The position numbers and the translations under genes were made by a program. Below are positions 38,558 to 48,240 of a stretch of DNA of 64,000 bases, piece by piece (the first letter of the stretch is position 1; every line of letters starts with the position of its first letter). Under the pieces are notes generated by a model. The model did no database searches. It saw only the letters and a list, made by a program, of their open reading frames with translations, and was not told the DNA's origin. Origin of the DNA: Rheinheimera aquimaris (GTDB lineage Bacteria; Pseudomonadota; Gammaproteobacteria; Enterobacterales; Alteromonadaceae); the NCBI RefSeq assembly GCF_020531985.1, contig NZ_JAJAVQ010000002.1:558001-622000 (forward strand). Reading direction: 5' to 3'.

Positions 38558-40825
38558 ATGAGGGCGGAAAAAGTACTACTTAATATAGCACTGCTGACGT
38601 TGTTGTCCGGCGCATTGCAGGTGCGGGCTGATGAAGTCTGCCGCCAGGCAAAAGCTCAGCAGCGGCCTTGTGTAGCACTGGTATTAGGTGGAGGTGGCGC
38701 CCGTGGTGGTGCACACCTGGGGGTGATTGAGCAGCTGGAGCAGCAACAGATCCCGGTCGACCTTGTCGTCGGCACCAGCATAGGGGCTTTTATCGGCGGC
38801 TTGTATGCCAGTGGCTTCAGTGCCAGCGAAATCAGTGCCAAGCTGGCTGCGGCAAACTGGGCGGAAGGCTTCAGAGACAGAGTATACCGCGATGAAATGC
38901 CAATGCGGCGCAAACAGCACAGTGATCAGTTCGCGCTGAACGTTGATTTAGGGCTATCTGCCGACGGTATCAAATTGCCGCAAGGTTTGTTGTTTGGTCA
39001 GGCACTGGCAGACTTGCTGCAGAGCATGTACGGCACGACATCTAATAGGGTGCACTTTGACACACTGCCGGTGCCTTTTCGTGCTATTGCTACCGACCTG
39101 CTAACGCAGCAGCAGGTTGTATTGGACAGGGGGAGTCTGGTACAGGCTGTACAAGCGTCGATGACAATACCCGGAGTCGTCGCGCCAATGGAGTTGGATG
39201 GCAGGTTGCTGGTGGACGGTGGTGTAGTCAACAATCTGCCGGTCAGTGTGGCAAAACAACTGGGGGCTGACCGGGTGATTGTGGTCAGTATCGACGCCCC
39301 GCTGCTGAATAAACAACAGATGATGTCGGCGCTGAATGTAACGCATCAACTGACCGCTTTCTTAGTCAGAGCCGGTGTGCAGCAGCAATTGCAGTTGCTG
39401 GATGAGGACGACCTGCTGCTTAGCCCGGTTGCTGAGGGCGTGGCAACACTGGCATTTGAACGTATTGATGAGGCGATAGCGGCAGGGCGCGCTGTGGCAC
39501 AGGCAGCACAACCGCAGCTGGCGGGGTTTAGTCAGCCTCAGTGGTATGCTACTTGGCGTCAGGCATTTTTGCCAAGGCCCGAGGCGGCTATCACGATCGA
39601 CACTATTGAACTGGAAAACCTGTCCCGGCTGGACGACCGGCTGTTACTGCGCCGGCTTGAATTGACGCCGGGTGATGCCTACACACCACGCAAGCTGCAT
39701 AAAGGGCTGCGGCAGCTTTATGGGGTGGATACGTTTGAGCGGGTGTCTCAGCAACTGACTGCGGCTGCGGACGGCACTAATACGCTGCATATCCGGGCGG
39801 AGGAGAAATCCTGGGGGCCGGGATATCTGAATTTTCATTTTCAACTCGAAGACGATTTTCATAATACCCACCAGTATCAGCTGGCCGGGGCTTACACATT
39901 GACCAACTTAACCCGCTGGGGCGCCGAGTGGCACACCACTTTAGGATTGGGTAATGACAAATCGCTATACACCGAGGCTTATCTGCCTTTCGCTGACAGT
40001 GGGCTGTTTGCACTGGCGGGTGTTGGCCACAGGCGGGATGTTCAGGTGCTGCAAAGCGACAACGGGCTGTCTGAAGGCGAGTTGCGTAACAATCGCAACC
40101 TTGCTGTAACCAGGCTGGGCTGGAATATCTCCGACCATGCTGAGTTGACGCTGGGCTGGGGTTGGCAAAATGGCAGCATTACCATGCCGGGTTATCTGGC
40201 AGAGCAGTTTGGCAGTGCGACGCTGGATTACCGCAGCCGCGGGCCAGAGGTGAAGCTGATTTGGGATACGCTGGATAGCCGCAGTTTCCCAAGCAGAGGT
40301 ATCCGGCTGGCAACCAGCATCAGACGCAGCACCGACTATACGCTGGCACTGCATGGCGACAGTACGCGAACATCAACAGAATTACTGGCCGCGAAAAGCT
40401 GGCACCCTCATATCCTCAGAACGCGCTGGTATTTTGACCGCCATCAAGCCGATGACACAGCGATTTCTTTTGATCAGTTTTCACTGGGCGGCTTTTTAAA
40501 TCTGTCCGGTTACCCAGCCGACTTGCTGTATGGTTCAGATATTCAGTTTGGCAGCTTTGTTTACCTGTATCAGATCAATCAGCCGCAGATTTCGTTCTTT
40601 AACGCGCCTTTATACATTGGCGGCTCGCTGGAACGGGGGCGGGTAAAAGCCAATGTATTTGGTGAAGAACAGACCGATGACACCACTGACTGGTTATGGG
40701 CTGGCAGTGTGTTTCTGGGTTGGGATACACCTTTTGGCCCGTTATATCTGGGTTATGGCCACGCCGAGCGCAGTTTTATCCGGCAGAACAATGCGGTGTA
40801 TTTGTCTTTTGGTAAGTCGTATTAA
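38558..40825 (+). CDS. Patatin-like phospholipase with outer-membrane barrel (type Vd autotransporter)
   Basis: The 755 residues follow the PlpD-type plan: a signal peptide (about 1-24), a patatin domain (about 38-310) with the oxyanion loop GGGGARGG, nucleophile Ser74 in GTSIG and Asp220 in VDGGVVNNLP, one POTRA-like domain (about 345-415), then a 16-strand-type barrel ending in aromatic YLSFGKSY. Members release or display a lipase at the cell surface. The start ATG has a GGGAGAACAGG context. It is monocistronic. Confidence 0.92.
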   Translation: MRAEKVLLNIALLTLLSGALQVRADEVCRQAKAQQRPCVALVLGGGGARGGAHLGVIEQLEQQQIPVDLVVGTSIGAFIGGLYASGFSASEISAKLAAANWAEGFRDRVYRDEMPMRRKQHSDQFALNVDLGLSADGIKLPQGLLFGQALADLLQSMYGTTSNRVHFDTLPVPFRAIATDLLTQQQVVLDRGSLVQAVQASMTIPGVVAPMELDGRLLVDGGVVNNLPVSVAKQLGADRVIVVSIDAPLLNKQQMMSALNVTHQLTAFLVRAGVQQQLQLLDEDDLLLSPVAEGVATLAFERIDEAIAAGRAVAQAAQPQLAGFSQPQWYATWRQAFLPRPEAAITIDTIELENLSRLDDRLLLRRLELTPGDAYTPRKLHKGLRQLYGVDTFERVSQQLTAAADGTNTLHIRAEEKSWGPGYLNFHFQLEDDFHNTHQYQLAGAYTLTNLTRWGAEWHTTLGLGNDKSLYTEAYLPFADSGLFALAGVGHRRDVQVLQSDNGLSEGELRNNRNLAVTRLGWNISDHAELTLGWGWQNGSITMPGYLAEQFGSATLDYRSRGPEVKLIWDTLDSRSFPSRGIRLATSIRRSTDYTLALHGDSTRTSTELLAAKSWHPHILRTRWYFDRHQADDTAISFDQFSLGGFLNLSGYPADLLYGSDIQFGSFVYLYQINQPQISFFNAPLYIGGSLERGRVKANVFGEEQTDDTTDWLWAGSVFLGWDTPFGPLYLGYGHAERSFIRQNNAVYLSFGKSY

Positions 40826-40829
40826 ATTA

Positions 40830-41990
40830 TCAGTTCGTCGCTAAGGCGCGCTCAACATCAATACCAACGCTTAGTACGCCTATATGGCGCTGCCCGTCGC
40901 GAACAGGTACACTCAACTTTACCTGAAAGCGGCGGGTTGACTGGTCGTATTCAACCACATCGATAAAATAAGCTGCTTGTTGTTCAAAAATACCCAGAAA
41001 CGGCATTTCATCGCCCTGCCAGTAGTCAGTTGTCACCCTGCTGATGGCTGCGTTTGCACCATGCTGATCCATCAGGATAACTTCAGTCACCAGCTCCGCA
41101 TATTGGGTCTGCCATTGTTGCAGCACTTCGGAGGCCGCACTGCTGAGCATTTTGGCGGCAAGACTGTCGTCCGGGCTAGCCAGCAATTGCTGCTGCCATT
41201 GTGAGTCCAGTAGTAACATTGCTGACAGATCGACTTCGGGCTGGTTTTGTTGTTGCAGGCGTTGGCGTAGCAGCGGCAAGCGCGCTAACTGTTGCACATC
41301 CGCCAATAGCTTGCTCAGGATCAATTGCTGCTCGGCTGTTGATAATGCAAAAGGTGCCGACGCACATAAATGTGTCGCCGCGTTAAACTGGGCGATAAAA
41401 CCGGGTCTCTGCTGCAAGGCTTTATGAGCAAAGTAAACGCCAAGCGGCACATATCGGAAAAAACGTTGGTGAAATTCTGTACTATCTATTTTAAGCCGGC
41501 GCGCAACCTCGTTAAAATCATCCAAATCGGCCAGCAATATGTCGATACGGCCAATATTCAACAGTTGCACCAGCTGCGCCAAATCGTTTACTTCTACGTC
41601 GGGTTTATGTTCATGCTGCGCTAACCAGTCGGCCTGATGGCTACCCAGTATGGCCCCATAACGGATAGGTTCTTTGCTGTCGGGCCCGGCATGACGCTGA
41701 TGCCAGAACCAGTACCAGTTCTCCAGAAACAATGGTGCAGATAACTGGGCGAAGTCGTTCATGTCGTCATTGGGCATGGCGGTGAAATAACCGTCAATCC
41801 GGTCCATTTTTACTTCCTGCCGTGCCCTGCGCCATGGCATAACCTGCAATGTATAGGGCTGGCGGGTCTGCTGCATAATGCAGTTAATCTGCTGCTGGCT
41901 GCTGTTGCCATCAACCGGCGAATGTGTGCCTAACACCAGGCCCGCTGCGGCTACCCATTGCGGGCAAAGCAGCAGTAACGCAAAGCGCAT
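40830..41990 (-). CDS. Periplasmic binding protein-like domain fused to Cache-like domain
   Basis: From ATG 41990 (386 residues, AAGGAC site) the protein has a signal peptide (MRFALLLLCPQWVAAAG), then a region of about 220 residues resembling family 3 solute-binding proteins (YTLQVMPWRRARQEVKMDRIDGYF...). The C-terminal segment of about 110 residues resembles a Cache/PDC sensor (RRFQVKLSVPVRDGQRHIGVLSVGIDVE). There is no membrane segment or signalling output, so it is presumably a free periplasmic protein that hands a ligand to a partner. No transporter genes lie next to it. Confidence 0.7.
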   Translation of the reverse strand: MRFALLLLCPQWVAAAGLVLGTHSPVDGNSSQQQINCIMQQTRQPYTLQVMPWRRARQEVKMDRIDGYFTAMPNDDMNDFAQLSAPLFLENWYWFWHQRHAGPDSKEPIRYGAILGSHQADWLAQHEHKPDVEVNDLAQLVQLLNIGRIDILLADLDDFNEVARRLKIDSTEFHQRFFRYVPLGVYFAHKALQQRPGFIAQFNAATHLCASAPFALSTAEQQLILSKLLADVQQLARLPLLRQRLQQQNQPEVDLSAMLLLDSQWQQQLLASPDDSLAAKMLSSAASEVLQQWQTQYAELVTEVILMDQHGANAAISRVTTDYWQGDEMPFLGIFEQQAAYFIDVVEYDQSTRRFQVKLSVPVRDGQRHIGVLSVGIDVERALATN

Positions 41991-42158
41991 AGCCAAAGTC
42001 CTTTTAATGAAACTGATGCAAGTATAGCAATCGACAGCACAGGTGTTGAACTTCATTCACTGCGCCCACACTAAGGCTGTATTACCGGGCAGTTTTGTCA
42101 GGTTCAGTCTGTACTCAGCGTCAGTGCTACAGGCTTGGTTCGGTGACGCAGTAAGGTT

Positions 42159-42182
42159 TTACCGCATAAAGTTGTGCGGTAA
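42159..42182. repeat. Inverted repeat upstream of a small membrane-protein gene
   Basis: TTACCGCA and TGCGGTAA form perfect 8-bp arms around an 8-base loop, 19 bases before the next start codon. It could be a leader hairpin or an operator; nothing decides. Confidence 0.4.
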
Positions 42183-42201
42183 GGCCAACATTGAGGTAAC
42201 T

Positions 42202-42501
42202 ATGTTTTCTTCGTTTAAACAGCAAAGCAGCCAATGGCAGCAAATGTTTGCCCGTCGTCAAAGTGCCGGGCCACTGCAGCGCATTCTGGCCTGGTTGATG
42301 TTGGGCCTGATGTTATTCGTCGGTGTTGCTGTATTGGTATTTATGCTGCTGTTAAGCTGGATCCTGATCCCGATTCTGTTGTTTCGTCACCGTGCAAAAA
42401 TTAAAGCCTGGCAGCAACGCCAGCGCGCTCAAGCCGGCACACAGCACAATAACGCGAATACCGTGATAGAAGGTGAAGTTATTCATAAGCGGGAAGACTA
42501 A
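42202..42501 (+). CDS. Small single-pass membrane protein, unknown function
   Basis: From ATG 42202 (GAGGTAACT upstream) the product is 99 residues: a polar N-terminus (MFSSFKQQSSQWQQMFARRQ), one long hydrophobic region (about 28-56) that may hold one or two helices, and a basic then acidic C-terminus (VIEGEVIHKRED). I do not recognise the family. Good codon structure and a ribosome-binding site support it as real. Confidence 0.7.
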   Translation: MFSSFKQQSSQWQQMFARRQSAGPLQRILAWLMLGLMLFVGVAVLVFMLLLSWILIPILLFRHRAKIKAWQQRQRAQAGTQHNNANTVIEGEVIHKRED

Positions 42502-42507
42502 GCGGCT

Positions 42508-42966
42508 TTAACCAGACACCGCCAGTTTCGCCTGAATATAGTCGCTATGGCGGATAAACAGCAGATCCGCTATTTTACGCAGCATCGCTTCTTCATTCGG
42601 ATCCAGCACGCCGTCGGCATAGGCCTGCTGCCACAGGTTGTCCAGCAGCGCCAGCCTGGCATCATAACTTAGCTGCTTTAACTGCGCAGTAAACTGATGC
42701 AACGAGGTGGCATCCTGTGCCTGTTTATCTGCCAGCGTAATCACAGCTGCAGCATCACTGTCAGTCAGAGAAAACTCCCGTTTGACATAATCTGTTGCCA
42801 GAGCACGCTCATCATCACTGCTGCTGAAATCAGCGTAAGCCACCATCAGCATCAGGCTGACACAGGCCAGTTCCGTCTCATTCAGGCCATAAGCGTTCGT
42901 CGTGCCTGCGGGTGCTGACAGGCCATCGTTTACTTTATCCAGCAGGGTTTTAAATAACTGAAACAT
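42508..42966 (-). CDS. TerB-family (tellurite resistance-like) protein
   Basis: From ATG 42966 (AAGGAAAAG upstream) the 152-residue, all-helical protein carries the acidic TerB pattern: LMLMVAYADFSSSDDERALATDYVKREF and LWQQAYADGVLDPNEEAMLRKIADLLFI, each with the AxAD-x-metal-binding-like acidic turn. TerB-like domains occur in many proteins unrelated to tellurite. No other ter gene is nearby, so a specific role is not assigned. Confidence 0.82.
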   Translation of the reverse strand: MFQLFKTLLDKVNDGLSAPAGTTNAYGLNETELACVSLMLMVAYADFSSSDDERALATDYVKREFSLTDSDAAAVITLADKQAQDATSLHQFTAQLKQLSYDARLALLDNLWQQAYADGVLDPNEEAMLRKIADLLFIRHSDYIQAKLAVSG

Positions 42967-43098
42967 TGCTTTTCCTTTCTTTGCATCGCAGGTTAGAGGC
43001 CACAACTGCGGCAGAGTTCAGCCTGGGTATGCTTGAAAAACCGCCACTGCTGCCACATTAAGCTTGCAGCATACCGCTGTCCTGATATGAGGTGAAGT

Positions 43099-43917
43099 GT
43101 GGCAATCCTGTTTACTGTATTACTCGGCGCAGCCATTATTGCGCTGGTACTGGGCTTGCCTTACTGGCGCCGTTACCAGCGCAGTATCATTATGGCGCGG
43201 CCATTTCCTGCGCCGTGGCGTGATATTTTAAAGCGCCGTTTGCCCTATTTCAGAGCGTTGCCTGCCGATTTACAGCTGCAGCTGAAAAAGCACATCCAGG
43301 TATTTATTGCTGAGAAAGACTTTATTGGCTGTGATGACTTAACAGTGACCGACGAAATGCGCGTGACCATCGCCGCCCAGGCCTGTTTGTTACTGCTAAA
43401 CCGGCCGGATTATTACTACCCTAAACTAAAACAGATTTTGCTGTATCCCTCTGCCTTTATTGTGCGTAACAACAGCGCCGATGCTGCGGGCGTGCTGCAT
43501 GAACAGCGCCGGGTGTTATCGGGTGAATCATGGGGGCAGGGCAAGGTTATTTTAAGCTGGGCCGATACGCTTGATGGTGCCGCTAACCCCGGTGATGGCC
43601 GTAATGTGGTGATCCACGAATTTGCCCACCAACTGGATCAGGAAAAAGGCATCGCTAATGGTGCGCCGCTGCTGGAGCGCAGCAGCGACTATCAAAGCTG
43701 GTCCGGCGTGATGGCGGCAGAGTTCACGACATTACAGCGCCAGGCCGGTTTGGGTGAACATAGTTTGTTTGATCACTACGGTGCGACGAATCCGGCGGAA
43801 TTCTTTGCCGTAATCAGTGAAGTGTTCTTCGAACAACCCGGTTTGTTATCGCGGCAGCATCCAAAACTGTACGGCGAGCTGAGCCGGTTTTACCGTTTAA
43901 ATCCACTTAGCTGGTGA
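43099..43917 (+). CDS. mtfA: MtfA-like zinc peptidase (M90 family)
   Basis: In E. coli, MtfA binds the glucose-PTS repressor Mlc and has aminopeptidase activity. The 272-residue product starts at GTG 43099 behind GAGGTGAA, has an N-terminal hydrophobic segment (about 2-22) and carries the zinc motif HEFAH at 173-177. Downstream ESW and a glutamate in the FFAVISEVFFEQP segment near 235 fit the third ligand. Membrane anchoring by the N-terminal segment distinguishes it from the soluble enterobacterial protein. Confidence 0.88.
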   Translation: MAILFTVLLGAAIIALVLGLPYWRRYQRSIIMARPFPAPWRDILKRRLPYFRALPADLQLQLKKHIQVFIAEKDFIGCDDLTVTDEMRVTIAAQACLLLLNRPDYYYPKLKQILLYPSAFIVRNNSADAAGVLHEQRRVLSGESWGQGKVILSWADTLDGAANPGDGRNVVIHEFAHQLDQEKGIANGAPLLERSSDYQSWSGVMAAEFTTLQRQAGLGEHSLFDHYGATNPAEFFAVISEVFFEQPGLLSRQHPKLYGELSRFYRLNPLSW

Positions 43918-44019
43918 CAGCTCCCTCAGGCTAAAGTGGTAAAAAATCAGAAAAAAGTGATCTGAAGCGTGGTTTGCGTCATACTGCCTTAACAAGAACA
44001 ATTCTTATTTAGGTAGAGT

Positions 44020-45081
44020 ATGGCTTGGCTGAGGTTGCTGTTGTTAGGATGCTGCTGCACGGTGTGGCCGCTAGCGGCGCAGGAAAGTGTGCCGGTGCGG
44101 GTGGTGATGCCGCAACAAAATGCGCTGGCGCAGCAACTGGTGCTCAGTGGCAGCCTGACAGCAAAACAGGATGCGCAGCTATCCAGCCGCACTGCCGGTT
44201 TAGTCGCCAGGGTGCTGGTGGACGCTGGCAGTATCGTTAATCAGGGCCAGCCTTTACTCAAGCTTGATACCGCTGTGGCAGAGCACGAGCTGGCGCAGCT
44301 GCAGGCGGCATTCAATGCGGCTCAGGTGCGTTATGACGAGCAACAGCGGCTGGTCGGTGAAGCACAGCAACTGATTTCGCAGCAGTTATTTCCGCAAAGT
44401 GAACTGAGTTTACGCCAGGCCGCCCTGGCCGAGGCTGAGGCTGCGCGCCAGCAGGCTAAAGCCGCCGTGGCGCAACAGCAGGAAATACTGGCACGGCACA
44501 CCCTTACCGCACCTTTCGCCGGTGTTGTCGCCAAACGTTTTACCGATGTTGGCGAATGGCTGGCACTGGGTACACCGGTACTGCAACTGGTTAGCCTGTC
44601 CCCTTTGTTGCTGGATGTGCAGGTACCGCAAGAGTATTTCACAGAGCTGTCGTCGTTACGGCGTATAGACGTAAGGCCGGATTTAGTGCCCGGCGCTACC
44701 CTTAGCGCGTCCTTACTGGCTGCGGTGCCGGTTGGCGATAGCAACGCACGCAGTTTTCTTGCCCGCCTGCAGATCAGCGACAGCCCACAGCCATTACTGC
44801 CGGGCAGCTCCGCCAGCGCAACTTTGTTCTTTGAGCGCGATGATTCCAGCGTGCTGGTGGTACCACCCGATGCACTGTTACGCCACCCCGACGGTAACTT
44901 CAGCGTATTCAGCATTAACGATAGTACCGCCAAGCGCCATCTGGTGAAGCTTGGCCGCAGCACCGAGCAAGGGGTAGAAATTTTATCCGGCCTGCCAAAG
45001 CAGGTACCTGTGGTGGTGCGCGGCAACGAGACGCTGCGCGATGGCCAGCGAGTGCAGGTACTGGCACAGGATAAGGAGTAA
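44020..45081 (+). CDS. RND efflux periplasmic adaptor (membrane fusion protein)
   Basis: The 353 residues have a signal peptide (ending LAAQE), a split lipoyl/barrel-sandwich domain (SRTAGLVARVLVDAGSIVNQGQPLLKLD and APFAGVVAKRFTDVGEWLALGTPV), a helical hairpin between them (about 90-160), and a beta-barrel plus membrane-proximal C-terminal domain. It should bridge the inner-membrane pump encoded three bases downstream to an outer-membrane channel, which is not encoded nearby. AGGTAGAG precedes the start. Confidence 0.93.
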   Translation: MAWLRLLLLGCCCTVWPLAAQESVPVRVVMPQQNALAQQLVLSGSLTAKQDAQLSSRTAGLVARVLVDAGSIVNQGQPLLKLDTAVAEHELAQLQAAFNAAQVRYDEQQRLVGEAQQLISQQLFPQSELSLRQAALAEAEAARQQAKAAVAQQQEILARHTLTAPFAGVVAKRFTDVGEWLALGTPVLQLVSLSPLLLDVQVPQEYFTELSSLRRIDVRPDLVPGATLSASLLAAVPVGDSNARSFLARLQISDSPQPLLPGSSASATLFFERDDSSVLVVPPDALLRHPDGNFSVFSINDSTAKRHLVKLGRSTEQGVEILSGLPKQVPVVVRGNETLRDGQRVQVLAQDKE

Positions 45082-45084
45082 CCT

Positions 45085-48000
45085 ATGCTCGATGCCGGCA
45101 TACGCCGTGGCACCATACTAACGGTTGCTGTACTGATTATCTGCGTGTTGGGCATAGTGGCCGCGCTGCGTATTCCGGTACAGATGATCCCCGATTTGGA
45201 AGTGCGTACCATCAGTGTTGTCACCGGCTGGCCCGGCGCGACCCCGCAGGATGTGGAAAAAGAAATTCTGATTGAACAGGAGCGCTATCTGCGCACCCTG
45301 CCAAACCTGAAACGGATGGTATCACGCGCCAGTACCGGCTCGGCGGAAATTGAGCTGGAGTTTCCGTTTGGCGTCGATGTCAATGAAGCGCTGATCCGCG
45401 TCAGCAATGCACTCAGTCAGGTACCGTCCTACCCGGAAAATGTTGATCAGCCCAGGCTGTTCAGCAGCTCATTTTCCAACAATGCCTTTATGTTCTTCCG
45501 CCTGATGCCACTGCGTGGTAATCCGCTGACACTGGACATGGATATGCTGCGCGACTACGCCGAAGACTATGTGCGGCCACGGATGGAACGGGTGCCGGGG
45601 GTGTCTGAAGTGGGTGTCAGTGGTGGGGCTGAGCGTCAGGTGCAAATAAGGCTTGATCCGGCCCGGCTGGCGCAGCGCGGTATCAGCCTGACGCAGGTGC
45701 GCGATGCAATACGCCAGCGTAACCGCGACAGTTCAGCCGGCGATATCGACAGCGGAAAACGCCGTTATCTGCTGCGGATGGTGGGGCGCTTTAATGAGCT
45801 GACAGAGCTGGAAAACCTGATCCTGAGCCAGCAAGGTGATATGCAGGTGCGGTTAAAAGATGTTGCCAGCATTGAGCTGGATCACTTTGAAGTGCGCGAT
45901 CTGGCCTACACCGACGGTGAGCGCACGCTGGGGCTGTCAGTGCGGCGCGAGCCAGGCTCTAACGTCATTGATATCAAGCGGCAGATGATGCAGGTGGTGG
46001 CGCAAATCAACCGCGACATGCTGGCAGCCAATGGCCTGCAACTGACATTAATCAGTGACGATGTGCGCTATGTCGAAGACTCGGTGGCCAATGTCTGGAC
46101 CAACCTGGCACTGGGCGCCATGCTGGCAACGCTGGTGCTGTTTTTATTTTTACGCTCCGGCCGCGCCACGCTGGTTGGTGTGATGGGCGTACCCATTTGT
46201 ACCATAGCGGCGTTTTTAGGCTTGCTGGCCTTTGGCCGCACCATCAATGTGATCTCGCTGGCCGGTATTGCCTTTGCCATCGGTATGACAATGGATAACA
46301 CCATAGTGGTGCTGGAAAGTATCGAACAGGCACGCCGGCGCGGGCTGGACAGAATAGAGGGCGCTATTGCCGGTGTACGTGAGGTCTGGCCGGCGGTGCT
46401 GGCGTCAACGCTGACGACAGTGCTGGTATTTGTGCCGATATTGTTTGTCGAGCAGGAAGCCGGTCAGCTGTACTCTGATATTGCCATCGCCATCGGTGCT
46501 GCCATCATTGCCTCTATGTTGGTGGCGGTGCTGGTGGTGCCGGCGGCTATTGCCAGGCTGGGTTTTGGCAAGCGCTCGGCTATGCAGCAAACTGACGCTG
46601 CCCAGCCCCCGGGCATATTGCTTAACATGGTTAATGGTATTATCAGCAGCCGGCTGCGCCGGCGTGTGACGCTGTTGGCGACGGTACTGCTGACGCTCGG
46701 TGCTGGCTGGTTTTTACTGCCGCCGGCCGAATATCTGCCGGAAGGGGAAGAGCCTAAAGCCTTTTCGTCGATGATAGCGCCACCGGGGTACAACCTGTCA
46801 GAAATGGCCGGTATTGCCACAGAACTGCGTGAATACTTAAGCGCGCAGGTTGAGCGCGACCCAGCCGATTTTGACCGCGGTGACACCAGCATGCCGGCAC
46901 TGAAGTATTATTCACTCAGTGTGTCGGTGGGCCGCATCCGCGTGCTGAGCGAGCCGGTGCGCTCAGACGATATTGAAGCGATGATGAACGCGATGACGGC
47001 GCTGTTCCGCCAGTACCCCGGTATGCGGGCATTCTCATCACGTGGCTCCATTATCAGCAGCAACGACGGTGGTACCCGCGCCGTCGCACTGGACATTTCC
47101 GGCCCCGATTTAGCCAGCTTGTATGCCACTGCTGATGCCGCCTATGTGGCTGCTGGTCAGTTGTTTGATCAGCCGCAGCTTAACTCTGAACCGTCGTCGT
47201 TGTCGCTGGATCAGCCGCTGGTAGAGATCCGCCCGCGCTGGCAGCGTTTAGCCGAGCTTAATTTCAGCGCCGCCGATTTTGGTTTTGCGGTGTCAGCGCT
47301 CAGTGACGGTGCCTTTGTCGACGAGTTTTTTGTCAACGATGACAAAGTGGATATTTTTCTGTTCAGCAAGGCAGGTAATGAGCAAAGCCTGGCCAGGCTG
47401 GCACAAACCCCGGTACTGACGCCAGGTGGCGCTGTGCTGCCGCTGAGCAGCCTGGCAGACTTAGCCGAAGTGGCTGACAGCGATACCCTGCGCCGGGTTG
47501 ATGGCCTCCGCACGGTAACGCTGTACATTATTCCGCCGCGCTCAGTCGCTTTGGAAACCGCGGTGGCAACAGTACAGCAGCAGCTGGTACCGCAGCTGCA
47601 GCGTGACGGTGCTATCGGCACCGACGTAACACTGGATATCTCCGGTGCATCGGATCAGCTGGATGAAACCCGTGCCGCACTGGGCAGTAATTTTGCGGTA
47701 GCGGTGCTGCTGATTTATTTGCTGTTGGTAGCTATTTTCAGCCACTGGGGCTACCCGCTGTTTATTCTGGCCACAGTGCCGCTGGGCCTGGCCGGTGCAC
47801 TGGTCGGCTTAACCGCCGTTAATGGCGTAAGCAGTGTGCTGGCCCATGTTGGCCTGGGCGGCTTTCACCAGCCATTTGATATGATCACCATGCTGGGGTT
47901 TTTAATTCTGCTCGGCACTGTGGTGAATAACCCGATCCTGATTGTCGATCAAAGCCGGCATAACCTGCAAAGCGGCAGACAGTCGGTGCAGCAGGCCGTA

Positions 48001-48240
48001 GCGCAGGCGGTGGCGACAAGGCTTCGGCCGATACTGATGTCTACCGCCACCACCATTTTCGGCCTGGCGCCGCTGGTGCTTATTCCCGGTGAAGGCACCG
48101 AGCTGTATCGTGGTGTCGGTATTATCGTATTGTGTGGGCTGCTGTTTTCTACCCTGATCAGCCTGACCTTTTTACCGGCGCTGCTGGTTAGTGTGCTCGG
48201 GATAAAGGCAAAACTCAGTCAGAGAAAAAAGCAAACTTAA
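45085..48240 (+). CDS. RND-family inner-membrane efflux pump
   Basis: The 1051 residues follow the AcrB-like (HAE1) plan: a first membrane helix at 10-28, a large periplasmic loop (about 35-330), six helices (about 335-545), a second loop and six further helices to the end. Helix 4 contains GIAFAIGMTMDNTIVV near residue 390, where AcrB-like pumps have two aspartates; only one is seen here, so proton coupling may differ. The substrate is unknown. Operon with the adaptor gene, AAGGAG site. Its last 26 bases overlap a small gene on the other strand. Confidence 0.93.
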   Translation: MLDAGIRRGTILTVAVLIICVLGIVAALRIPVQMIPDLEVRTISVVTGWPGATPQDVEKEILIEQERYLRTLPNLKRMVSRASTGSAEIELEFPFGVDVNEALIRVSNALSQVPSYPENVDQPRLFSSSFSNNAFMFFRLMPLRGNPLTLDMDMLRDYAEDYVRPRMERVPGVSEVGVSGGAERQVQIRLDPARLAQRGISLTQVRDAIRQRNRDSSAGDIDSGKRRYLLRMVGRFNELTELENLILSQQGDMQVRLKDVASIELDHFEVRDLAYTDGERTLGLSVRREPGSNVIDIKRQMMQVVAQINRDMLAANGLQLTLISDDVRYVEDSVANVWTNLALGAMLATLVLFLFLRSGRATLVGVMGVPICTIAAFLGLLAFGRTINVISLAGIAFAIGMTMDNTIVVLESIEQARRRGLDRIEGAIAGVREVWPAVLASTLTTVLVFVPILFVEQEAGQLYSDIAIAIGAAIIASMLVAVLVVPAAIARLGFGKRSAMQQTDAAQPPGILLNMVNGIISSRLRRRVTLLATVLLTLGAGWFLLPPAEYLPEGEEPKAFSSMIAPPGYNLSEMAGIATELREYLSAQVERDPADFDRGDTSMPALKYYSLSVSVGRIRVLSEPVRSDDIEAMMNAMTALFRQYPGMRAFSSRGSIISSNDGGTRAVALDISGPDLASLYATADAAYVAAGQLFDQPQLNSEPSSLSLDQPLVEIRPRWQRLAELNFSAADFGFAVSALSDGAFVDEFFVNDDKVDIFLFSKAGNEQSLARLAQTPVLTPGGAVLPLSSLADLAEVADSDTLRRVDGLRTVTLYIIPPRSVALETAVATVQQQLVPQLQRDGAIGTDVTLDISGASDQLDETRAALGSNFAVAVLLIYLLLVAIFSHWGYPLFILATVPLGLAGALVGLTAVNGVSSVLAHVGLGGFHQPFDMITMLGFLILLGTVVNNPILIVDQSRHNLQSGRQSVQQAVAQAVATRLRPILMSTATTIFGLAPLVLIPGEGTELYRGVGIIVLCGLLFSTLISLTFLPALLVSVLGIKAKLSQRKKQT

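Noticed and set aside
42508..42966. Tellurite resistance determinant
   Set aside because: Only a TerB-like domain is present, with no terC, terD or terZ-type neighbour. The domain alone does not support resistance.
43099..43917. Peptidase read as a toxin or virulence metalloprotease because of HEFAH
   Set aside because: The length, the flanking sequence and the C-terminal EVFFEQP segment match the MtfA/M90 family.
44331..45224. Long open frame of 297 codons on the minus strand
   Set aside because: It lies antisense to the RND adaptor gene, has a low-complexity Ser/Arg/Cys-rich translation and no recognisable domain. It is a shadow of the GC-rich codon pattern.
46464..46892. Minus-strand open frame of 142 codons inside the RND pump gene
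   Set aside because: It is antisense to a clear membrane-pump coding sequence, with no ribosome-binding site or family signal.
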